Positions 1 through 4,868 of a stretch of 5,951 nucleotides of DNA are shown piece by piece (the first letter of the stretch is position 1; each line of letters begins with the position of its first letter). The DNA lies in NCBI GenBank assembly GCA_022545745.1, contig JACZQL010000101.1, positions 1 to 5,951 of the forward strand. Direction: 5' to 3'. The translations under genes were made by a program, and so were the position numbers. The notes under the pieces are model-generated. The model was not told the origin of the DNA. It did not search any database and was given only the letters and a program-made list of their open reading frames with translations. The DNA comes from Deltaproteobacteria bacterium (GTDB lineage: Bacteria > Desulfobacterota_B > Binatia > UBA9968).

Positions 1-108
1 GATTAAGGTCCCCACAAAGGTCAGGCGACCGTCAAACTGGCACCCCTGATCGATGACGGACGTCGCATCATGGTCGGGATGTAATTTTTTTTTCCTCCAG
101 CGCCACAT
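1..108 (-). CDS. Second bactofilin, N-terminal part only (gene runs off the left edge)
   Basis: On the minus strand an ATG at 108-106 opens a reading frame that stays open to base 1 (36 codons). The protein begins MWRWRKKK and continues into a stretch with the pattern of the first turns of the bactofilin beta-helix: TSVIDQGCQFDGRLTF (residues 16-31), then VGTLI. Bactofilins (DUF583 family) typically show V-I-G-x-G-x-x-F-x-G-x-L-x-F-x-G here. They polymerise without nucleotide into membrane-associated filaments that position cell-wall or morphogenesis proteins. A GGAGG (119-123, minus strand) lies 10 bases before the ATG. The gene starts 27 bases after the stop of the complete bactofilin, so the two are almost certainly one transcript. 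The Trp/Arg/Lys-rich N-terminus could be a membrane-targeting segment (inference). The C-terminal two thirds are outside the window, so full length and integrity are unknown. Confidence 0.72.
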   Translation of the reverse strand, partial: MWRWRKKKLHPDHDATSVIDQGCQFDGRLTFVGTLI

Positions 109-135
109 GGAATATGGACCTCCACTAGAGCCGGG

Positions 136-561
136 CTATCGCAGTTCGTGAGATTTCTTCTGCGCAAACAGTGCGGGGCTAACATTTCGCCGTTCGGGGA
201 TGACCTCAGGACCGCGCTGCATCTTGACCACCTGTCCATTGAAAAAACCGCCCTTGGAGATGACCAGGGAGTCAGTCTCTATGTTCCCTGAAACTCGGCC
301 CGAAGCGGCGATTTCTACGTTGCCGGTGGCAACCATGTTTCCCTCGTATTGTCCCATGATAATGGCATCGGTGGTGTGGACATCGGCCTTAACGACACCT
401 CTGTCTCCGATGACCAGCTTTCCGTCCACATTAATCTCACCTGCTACTTCACATTCAATCTGTATCGATTCAGTAATATTAAATTTTCCTTCTAAGCGAG
501 CACTTACGCCCATGACGGTGAGCAGTGGGCCCTCATTCTGGTCGGTTTTTTTGTTGAACAT
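136..561 (-). CDS. Bactofilin family cytoskeletal protein
   Basis: A 141-residue protein of usual bactofilin size. A short polar N-terminus (MFNKKTDQ, residues 1-8) resembles the M-F-x-K membrane-targeting start known in several bactofilins. It is followed by a beta-helix core of about residues 13-118, made of short Gly- and Val/Ile-rich turns (LEGKFNITESIQI, GEINVDGKLVIG, VSGNIETDSLVI, FFNGQV). The tail, 119-141, is Pro- and Arg-containing and probably disordered. Such proteins self-assemble into filaments at the inner membrane face and scaffold peptidoglycan enzymes, polarity factors or chromosome-segregation proteins; which applies here cannot be read from sequence. The start at 561 is supported by GAGGGGG (569-575 on the minus strand) seven bases upstream. 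The stop is TAG at 138-136. A second bactofilin follows 27 bases downstream. A promoter candidate lies at 607-634. There are no transmembrane segments. Confidence 0.93.
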   Translation of the reverse strand: MFNKKTDQNEGPLLTVMGVSARLEGKFNITESIQIECEVAGEINVDGKLVIGDRGVVKADVHTTDAIIMGQYEGNMVATGNVEIAASGRVSGNIETDSLVISKGGFFNGQVVKMQRGPEVIPERRNVSPALFAQKKSHELR

Positions 562-606
562 AGACGTTCCCCCTCAAACCTGTGGATAAAGCACGGATCG
601 TGCCAA

Positions 607-634
607 ATTATTCCATATCGGGATTAAACAACAA
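607..634 (-). promoter_or_regulatory. Candidate sigma70-type promoter for the bactofilin pair
   Basis: On the minus strand, TTGTTG (634-629), a 16-base spacer and AATAAT (612-607, five of six matches to TATAAT) precede the bactofilin start by about 46 bases. This would leave a leader of roughly 40 bases carrying the GAGGGGG ribosome binding site. The -10 is good and the -35 moderate. An alternative -35 (TTGATT, about 15 bases further upstream) lacks a well-placed -10. Confidence 0.42.
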
Positions 635-788
635 TCTAGTAAAATCAAGTATTTGCAAAAATTCTCCCCTCTGTAGGCCGAAAACGTTATTGTCCACTGG
701 TACAAAAATGGAGCTATATTCGCCCAGTGGGCAATGGGGAATAGCTGGGTAGAACGGGAGGGCTTCGTGGCGAATCTTAGCTAATCAC

Positions 789-817
789 TTGACTGTCTCT
801 TTGGGTGGGGATATGGA
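789..817 (+). promoter_or_regulatory. Candidate sigma70-type promoter for the cupin gene
   Basis: TTGACT (789-794, five of six matches to TTGACA) and TATGGA (812-817, three of six) are separated by an ideal 17 bases. Transcription would begin near 824, leaving a leader of about 78 bases before the cupin ATG at 902. The palindrome TTAGCTAA (777-784) abuts the -35 and could be an operator. Confidence 0.4.
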
Positions 818-890
818 TTGTGTTCCAGCGAAATGGGTCCTTAGCAATTACCACCTTAAAGACCATCGGGGTGTCAGCGTATAAAATCAG

Positions 891-896
891 AGGAGG
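891..896 (+). promoter_or_regulatory. Consensus Shine-Dalgarno AGGAGG for the cupin gene
   Basis: A perfect AGGAGG five bases before ATG 902 fixes that start and implies strong translation, in contrast to the downstream GGT-like gene, which has no good site. Confidence 0.8.
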
Positions 897-901
897 GATT
901 T

Positions 902-1324
902 ATGGAGCTCAAAGTAACGAATGAGGCGCTCAAAGAATTAAAAAGGGGACGGAGGGTCAACCTTTTTAAGACGCCGAACCTGGATACCTGGCTATTGTAT
1001 TTTCCCCCAGGCGATGTCCAAAGGATGCATAGTCACCCTGGGGACCGGACCTACTATGTTTTAACCGGGCGAGGCATCATGAAAGGACCCAATGAATCCC
1101 ATGAACTTTCCCCTGGCAAGGTTATCAGCATCCCTGCCCATGAGTACTACGAGGGATCCAACCCACACGATGAACCCATGGTCCTTTTGGGAAATAGCAA
1201 CCATCCGACCAAGGAAGATTTTGCAAAGGCGGGTGGGCAAAGGTCAGAGATTGATGACGCCACAGGGAAAAGGATAGTGTATCAAACCGGTGGGGGTCAG
1301 GACGCCGGAGAACTCGTCGACTGA
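902..1324 (+). CDS. Small single-domain cupin protein
   Basis: A 140-residue soluble protein with one cupin beta-barrel (about residues 30-97). Cupin motif 1 is visible as G37-x5-H43-S-H45-x3-R49-x6-G56. The two metal-type histidines are present, but the usual Glu is Arg49. Motif 2 is degenerate: G72-x5-P78-A-H80-x2-Y83-x3-N87. Pro and Asn are kept, His80 stands where Gly is usual, and the usual third His is Tyr83. Metal binding is therefore possible but not in the textbook four-ligand form. Family members include metal-dependent dioxygenases, isomerases, ureidoglycine aminohydrolase-type enzymes and sugar- or ligand-binding regulators; none can be chosen here. The start is clear: a perfect AGGAGG (891-896) lies five bases before the ATG. 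A promoter candidate sits at 789-817. The GGT-like gene follows 152 bases downstream on the same strand. Confidence 0.88.
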   Translation: MELKVTNEALKELKRGRRVNLFKTPNLDTWLLYFPPGDVQRMHSHPGDRTYYVLTGRGIMKGPNESHELSPGKVISIPAHEYYEGSNPHDEPMVLLGNSNHPTKEDFAKAGGQRSEIDDATGKRIVYQTGGGQDAGELVD

Positions 1325-1444
1325 ACGGCGTGTCGAAGTTTAATTCTGGATTGAGGATTCTCAAGGAGACGGACTGTGCCTGGTCATTCTATAGACGGTG
1401 AGTGTGGTCTGCCTCCGATAATTTTTAAATCTTAGGATCTCACC

Positions 1445-1480
1445 ATGTGGATCCATGATCGGCTCACATTGAAGTCATGA
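1445..1480 (+). CDS. Possible 11-codon leader peptide overlapping the GGT-like start
   Basis: ATG at 1445 opens an 11-residue frame (MWIHDRLTLKS) whose TGA (1478-1480) overlaps the ATG of the GGT-like gene (1477-1479) as ATGA. A modest TAGGA (1433-1437) lies seven bases before this ATG. The GGT-like gene has no convincing ribosome binding site of its own, so translation could be delivered by re-initiation after this leader. Such a short frame can arise by chance and nothing proves it is translated. Confidence 0.22.
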   Translation: MWIHDRLTLKS

Positions 1481-3096
1481 ATTCTTCACCTCCTGTTTTG
1501 AAACATTTGCCGGTGGCAAGACCCGTCGTGATGGGTCGCAACGGTATGGTTTCCTCGGGTCACCACCTGGCATCGCTATCCGGGGTCAAAGTCTTGCAAG
1601 AGGGGGGCAATGCCGTCGATGCAGCATTGGCCGCTTCCTTCGTTTTGGCGGTGGTGAGGCCTCAAGCCTGTGGTGTCGGAGGCGATCTCTTTTCGTTGGT
1701 TCTTATGAAGGAGAAAGGAAGGGTCGAGGCCCTTAATGCAAGCGGCCCTGCGCCACAAAGGGCCACAGTGGAATTATTCAAGGATAAGGGTTTACCTCAA
1801 ATTCCTTCCGACGGTCCGTTGAGCATTGCCGTGCCTGGAATCGTCGATGGCTGGATGGAGCTACACTCCAAATACGGAACCATGGAGCTCACAAGGCTTG
1901 CTGCGGACGCTATCGGTTATGCCCGCGACGGGTTTCCTGTTTACCGAACATTGCTGGAATCCATCTCTGAATTAGCCCCTTTCTATCCCTGGGTAGACCG
2001 TTCCTATCGCAGGCCTCTGGATCCCCCTGTTCCCGGAAGTTATCTGGTGCAGGGAGAGCTGGCCAGGACTTTGGAGCAAATTGTGAACAAGGGCAGGGAA
2101 TCATTCTATCAGGGAGAAATCGGCGCGCGGATGTGCGCCGCACTGCAAAAGGAAGGCGGGATTATAAGTCAGGAGGATCTCGCGGGGAGACATGCGGAGT
2201 GGACGGATCCCATCACCACAACCTACCGGGATTTTTCCCTGTTCGAGCAACCCCCGGTATCCCAGGGCTTTATCGTCCTGGAGATGCTGAATATCATCGA
2301 GGGCTATCCGCTGCCAAGTATCAATCCAGTGGATGATATCCATGTGATGGTGGAAGCCAAAAAACTCGCCTTCGAGGACAGAATCAATCACCTGGAAGAC
2401 CCGCGTTTTGGCGATCCAGGAATTCCATTGCTGATTTCGAAAGAACATGCCCGCAACAGGCGGGGCCTTATTTCGGACATAGCTCGGACCCGGGAGCATC
2501 TCTCCGGGTCTTTTGGTAGCGATACGACTTATCTTTGCACTGCGGACCGCGACGGGAATGTGGTTTCTCTGATTCAAAGTATTTTTGCGCATTTTGGTTC
2601 GCGGATAGTGGCCGGTGATACCGGGGTGGTGATGAATAACCGGTTGTCTAGCTTTAATCTTAATCCGGGTAAGGCGAATGCCCTCATCCCGGGAAAGAGA
2701 CCTGCCCATACGCTGAATTCATACCTTGTTCTACGCAATGGCGAGTTCTTCGCCGTGGGTGGGACCCCCGGTGCGGACGACCAACCGCAAACGAATGTAC
2801 AGGTCCTCCATCATCTCCTTGACCGACAGGTCTCTCCCCAGGCGGCCATCGAGTTACCGCGCTGGAGCCATCGGCCAGGGACTTCACCCACATTGGTCGA
2901 TGTCCCTGAGGAGCTGAGGGTGGAGGAGGGCATCCCTCCCGACGTGGTGAAGGGACTCGTTGCAAAGGGACATAATGTACAAATTGTGAATCGGTGGTCG
3001 TTTGGCGACGCGGCCGCTATCGTCAGAGATCCATTGACAGGGACATGGATGGGTGGGGCGGACCCGAGACGGGAAAGTTACGCTATAGGATGGTAA
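1477..3096 (+). CDS. Gamma-glutamyltransferase-like Ntn hydrolase (atypical substrate pocket)
   Basis: A 539-residue protein of normal length for the GGT superfamily, whose precursors cleave themselves to expose an N-terminal Thr. Visible motifs are EGGNAVDAA (42-50), GVGGDLF (67-72 region), the cleavage and nucleophile region GSD-TT-YLC with predicted nucleophile Thr350, DRDGN (357-361), RIVAG (376-380), NNRLSSF (387-393) and GGTPGADDQPQ (428-438). Cleavage would give chains of about 349 and 190 residues. There is no signal peptide, so it is probably cytoplasmic, unlike classical periplasmic GGT. Compared with E. coli GGT from memory, the glutamate-binding residues are absent: Arg114 becomes Ser89, Asn411 becomes Phe370, Gln430 Arg389, Asp433 Ser392, and Ser462-Ser463 His411-Thr412. 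It is therefore more likely an amide hydrolase of another substrate. Oxamate amidohydrolase (HpxW) is one known member of this wider family, but it is not demonstrated here. An in-frame TGA at 1456 leaves ATG 1477 as the first usable start; its ribosome binding site is poor. An isochorismatase-fold gene follows 37 bases later. Confidence 0.88.
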   Translation: MNSSPPVLKHLPVARPVVMGRNGMVSSGHHLASLSGVKVLQEGGNAVDAALAASFVLAVVRPQACGVGGDLFSLVLMKEKGRVEALNASGPAPQRATVELFKDKGLPQIPSDGPLSIAVPGIVDGWMELHSKYGTMELTRLAADAIGYARDGFPVYRTLLESISELAPFYPWVDRSYRRPLDPPVPGSYLVQGELARTLEQIVNKGRESFYQGEIGARMCAALQKEGGIISQEDLAGRHAEWTDPITTTYRDFSLFEQPPVSQGFIVLEMLNIIEGYPLPSINPVDDIHVMVEAKKLAFEDRINHLEDPRFGDPGIPLLISKEHARNRRGLISDIARTREHLSGSFGSDTTYLCTADRDGNVVSLIQSIFAHFGSRIVAGDTGVVMNNRLSSFNLNPGKANALIPGKRPAHTLNSYLVLRNGEFFAVGGTPGADDQPQTNVQVLHHLLDRQVSPQAAIELPRWSHRPGTSPTLVDVPEELRVEEGIPPDVVKGLVAKGHNVQIVNRWSFGDAAAIVRDPLTGTWMGGADPRRESYAIGW

Positions 3097-3120
3097 GCCG
3101 TTTTTCTCATGTTGCAGTTG

Positions 3121-3126
3121 AAAGGA
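3121..3126 (+). promoter_or_regulatory. Ribosome binding site deciding the isochorismatase-fold gene start
   Basis: AAAGGA lies seven bases before ATG 3134 but only four before the TTG at 3131 that is also in frame. The spacing favours ATG 3134 as the start. Confidence 0.6.
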
Positions 3127-3133
3127 TGATTTG

Positions 3134-3736
3134 ATGAAGGGTGCACCTTTACCGCCCATGGGTCTTACCAACACCGCCTTGGTGTTGCATGATATGCAAA
3201 ACGACTTCATCAAGGCGTCCCTTTCCAATCCCGAGATGATGGAAGTCGTGAAGCGAACAAGGGCCCTCATTGATCTCGCCCACTCGCTTCCAATACCCGT
3301 CATCTATACGCGCGTGGAGAACGATCCGGACATGTTGCTTCCGCCCGAACGGGCTCCCTACCTGCGAAGGTCTGGGAATCCCGTTTGCGTCAAGGGAACG
3401 GCTGGTGCAGAGGTCATCCATGAGCTCAAGCCCACCGCCGGTGACTTCGTCGTTACGAAGGTCCGGTCGAGTGCCTTTTACGGGACTAAGATGGAGGCAC
3501 TCTTAAGGGTCAAAGGGATCTGGATCCTTGTGGTGGCTGGCGGCAGCACCAATTGGGGTGTCGAGTGGCTCGCAAGGGACGCCAAGGCCAGAGACATCGT
3601 CACTGTTGCATTGAGGGACTGCACCTATTCGGGGACCCCTGAAGCCCAGGCCGCGAGCCTGGCCAACATCGATGACTTCATCGGTTATGTGATGGACTCT
3701 CAAAAGGCAACTGAAATTCTCTCAAAAGCGAATTGA
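3134..3736 (+). CDS. Isochorismatase-fold hydrolase with Gly in place of the catalytic Cys
   Basis: A 200-residue protein of typical length for the isochorismatase/cysteine-hydrolase superfamily. The N-terminal strand ends in LVLHDMQNDF with catalytic-type Asp20. The lysine motif is DFVVTKVRSSAF with Lys109. The cis-peptide/nucleophile loop reads GGSTNWGVEWLARDA (137-151). In amidases of this family (nicotinamidase, N-carbamoylsarcosine hydrolase, RutB) that loop is TNxCVE with a nucleophilic Cys; here it is Gly142 (codon GGT at 3557-3559, one base from TGT). True isochorismatases (EntB, PhzD) also carry Gly at this spot and cleave vinyl ethers without a covalent intermediate, so the protein may still be active with different chemistry. 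The rest of the fold is intact, with no frameshift or decay. The start is ATG 3134 rather than TTG 3131 because of ribosome binding site spacing. It lies 37 bases after the GGT-like gene and 16 before the HEAT gene, so it is probably in an operon. Confidence 0.88.
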   Translation: MKGAPLPPMGLTNTALVLHDMQNDFIKASLSNPEMMEVVKRTRALIDLAHSLPIPVIYTRVENDPDMLLPPERAPYLRRSGNPVCVKGTAGAEVIHELKPTAGDFVVTKVRSSAFYGTKMEALLRVKGIWILVVAGGSTNWGVEWLARDAKARDIVTVALRDCTYSGTPEAQAASLANIDDFIGYVMDSQKATEILSKAN

Positions 3737-3752
3737 TGGAGCTGGTAGCGCA

Positions 3753-4637
3753 ATGAATCGTGTTATCCAATTTGAACCAAGGGAACGGGTTCTTGAGAAG
3801 GCCAAGAAATATATTGAATCCGTGGAGTTGTTGTTTGAGGAACGTGATCAGGCATTTCCTGTGCTTCTGCGGGCTTTGAAGCATGCGGACAGAGACCTGA
3901 AATGGGAGATCATGTGCGTTCTCGGCACCTTGGCCAAAGAAGAATTCGCTTGGCCTCTCTACCGGATGATGGTCGATTCCTCTGAAAAAGATGAGGTCCG
4001 GCATGATGCCGCCATCCAGTTGAGCGTGATCGGCCCCTTTTTAAAGGACCCCCAACCTCTTACGAATCGACTGGTGGAAGAGATCGAAATCTCAGACCCC
4101 GAACGGAGACTCCATGCCACCTTCGCATTGGGATGGAGGGGTAATTTCCCCGCAGCGATTTCTCTCATCGAGCGATTGTATGATAGTGATTTACGAGTTC
4201 AGCAAGCAGCCGTCACCGCCCTGTGCAACTTGAGGGACGATCGAATTCTAGGCCTCCTCTTGGACCGACTTGACCATGGTCCCATAGAGCAGAAGAGGAC
4301 CATCCTATTTAACCTATGGCGATTTTATTCCAAGAAAGAAGAAGTCACCAAGGTCTATCTCAAATATCTGGACCACGAAGATGCCGAGCTCCGCTTTGAT
4401 GCCCTGGTCTGCTTGAGGCCCATGGCTCAGATTCCAGGTTATCTCGAGGTATACCGAAAATGCCTGAAGGACAGCGATGGCAGGATTCGGGGATTGGCGT
4501 TAAAACGACTGGGCGAAGAGGGGAAACAGAAGGACCTCGAGTCATTGAAAGGAGAGATTGGAGCTTTCCTCAATGATCCGGACATGAGCATTAAAGAGGC
4601 TGCACTCAAAATTATAAGAAGACGAAAATGGTTGTAA
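3753..4637 (+). CDS. HEAT-repeat protein
   Basis: A 294-residue, almost wholly helical cytoplasmic protein built of about seven or eight HEAT (PBS-lyase-type) repeats spanning residues 33-292. Each has the D/E-x(2-4)-R-x(2)-A-x(2)-L signature at the helix B start: SEKDEVRHDAAIQL (77-90), SDPERRLHATFAL (114-126), SDLRVQQAAVTAL (145-157), EDAELRFDALVCL (209-221), SDGRIRGLALKRL (241-253), PDMSIKEAALKI (276-287). There is no catalytic motif, signal peptide or membrane segment. Bacterial proteins of this type act as protein-binding scaffolds, and relatives serve as phycobilin lyases or chaperone-like factors. The function here is unknown. GGAG (3738-3741) stands eleven bases before the ATG, a little far. 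No alternative in-frame start exists nearby upstream. The gene starts 16 bases after the isochorismatase-fold stop, implying co-transcription. The protein could bind one of the operon enzymes, but that is a guess. Confidence 0.88.
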   Translation: MNRVIQFEPRERVLEKAKKYIESVELLFEERDQAFPVLLRALKHADRDLKWEIMCVLGTLAKEEFAWPLYRMMVDSSEKDEVRHDAAIQLSVIGPFLKDPQPLTNRLVEEIEISDPERRLHATFALGWRGNFPAAISLIERLYDSDLRVQQAAVTALCNLRDDRILGLLLDRLDHGPIEQKRTILFNLWRFYSKKEEVTKVYLKYLDHEDAELRFDALVCLRPMAQIPGYLEVYRKCLKDSDGRIRGLALKRLGEEGKQKDLESLKGEIGAFLNDPDMSIKEAALKIIRRRKWL

Positions 4638-4734
4638 TCCGCATTCGCTAGATGGAGGCTGCCAGGCCATCCGACACAAAATTCTTCATTGATTATTGGA
4701 CAAGCACTCCACTCCACCCTGAGATCAATAGCAC

Positions 4735-4751
4735 AACGGCCATTAGCCGTT
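4735..4751. repeat. Perfect 6-base-pair hairpin downstream of the HEAT gene
   Basis: AACGGC (4735-4740), loop CATTA and GCCGTT (4746-4751) form a perfect stem. An overlapping imperfect palindrome, TTAGGCATCATGCTAA (4750-4765), follows at once. No T-tract follows, so this is not a standard intrinsic terminator, though it could mark the 3' end of the upstream transcript or protect it. It lies between the HEAT stop and the toxin-antitoxin promoter. A weaker stem, GATGG/CCATC (4651-4655 and 4667-4671), sits nearer the stop codon. Confidence 0.35.
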
Positions 4752-4814
4752 AGGCATCATGCTAAATCACTGAAATCATTAGATTTTAATTTGTATGAAT
4801 TTGTCCTAGTTGTA

Positions 4815-4852
4815 CACACTTGACAACACACTTTTTGTGTGCTTTAAGTGTG
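4815..4852. promoter_or_regulatory. Nested CACAC/GTGTG operator over the toxin-antitoxin promoter
   Basis: Four half-sites are arranged almost symmetrically: CACACTT (4815-4821), CACACTT (4827-4833), GTGTG (4837-4841) and AAGTGTG (4846-4852). The outer pair matches over seven bases and the inner pair over five. The two left-hand sites are direct repeats 12 bases apart, about one helical turn. The array covers the -35, spacer and -10 of the antitoxin promoter. Ribbon-helix-helix antitoxins commonly bind such short repeats as adjacent dimers and repress their own operon, so this is the likely autoregulatory site (inference from position and symmetry). Confidence 0.62.
4820..4848 (+). promoter_or_regulatory. 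Strong sigma70-type promoter of the toxin-antitoxin operon
   Basis: A perfect TTGACA (4820-4825), a 17-base spacer and TTTAAG (4843-4848, four of six matches to TATAAT). An AT-rich stretch at about 4764-4801 upstream could act as an UP element. Transcription would start close to 4855, giving a very short leader of about 14 bases that begins at the Shine-Dalgarno. Confidence 0.65.
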
Positions 4853-4856
4853 GTTT

Positions 4857-4862
4857 AGGAGG
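4857..4862 (+). promoter_or_regulatory. Consensus Shine-Dalgarno fixing the antitoxin start
   Basis: A perfect AGGAGG six bases before ATG 4869. It decides against the longer reading from GTG 4848, which would begin inside the -10 element and operator. Confidence 0.8.
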
Positions 4863-4868
4863 TGTGCT

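Larger units (their letters stand above)
562..901. other. Divergent intergenic region (340 bases) between bactofilin and cupin genes
   Basis: No coding sequence with a ribosome binding site was found here on either strand. The region holds a leftward promoter candidate (607-634) and a rightward one (789-817). It also holds a 7-base inverted repeat, CCACTGG (694-700) and CCAGTGG (724-730), separated by 23 bases, and a perfect 8-base palindrome TTAGCTAA (777-784) just upstream of the rightward -35. The second arm of the inverted repeat sits in a near-palindrome of its own, GCCCAGTGGGC (722-732 region). These could be regulator binding sites or RNA structure, but nothing ties them to a known factor. 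Confidence 0.6.

Noticed and set aside
7..84. Plus-strand open stretch at the left edge ending in TAA at 82-84, followed by a T-tract
   Set aside because: It has a stop at 4-6 and no usable start. The same bases are better explained by the minus-strand second bactofilin, and the T-tract is simply its AAA codons. No good hairpin directly precedes the T-tract.
200..589. 129-codon plus-strand open frame across the bactofilin gene
   Set aside because: It is antisense to a clear bactofilin and has no recognisable domain, so it is a shadow frame.
856..885. TTAAAG and TATAAA with an 18-base spacer upstream of the cupin gene
   Set aside because: Transcription would begin at about 892 and cut away the AGGAGG site, so it is unlikely to be the working promoter despite the good -10.
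1351..1364. TTGAG/CTCAA hairpin after the cupin gene
   Set aside because: The stem is only five base pairs and no T-tract follows, so it is not a supported terminator.
1392..1422. TAGACG and GATAAT as a promoter for the GGT-like gene
   Set aside because: The spacing of 19 bases is poor and the -35 weak. The GATAAT alone is not enough to call a promoter, although an internal promoter here remains possible.
2101..2709. 202-codon minus-strand open frame inside the GGT-like gene
   Set aside because: It lies entirely antisense to a well-supported enzyme gene and shows no domain or ribosome binding context.
3131..3133. TTG as the start of the isochorismatase-fold gene
   Set aside because: The ATG directly after it has better spacing to AAAGGA and is the stronger start codon.
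4733..4757. Complete integron attC site
   Set aside because: On the minus strand GCCTAAC and an imperfect GTTGTGC lie only 25 bases end to end, far shorter than known attC sites, and no matching site follows the toxin gene.
4848..4868. Seven extra N-terminal codons of the antitoxin from GTG 4848
   Set aside because: This start lies in the -10 and operator and has no ribosome binding site. ATG 4869 has a consensus one and begins right at the beta strand of the fold.
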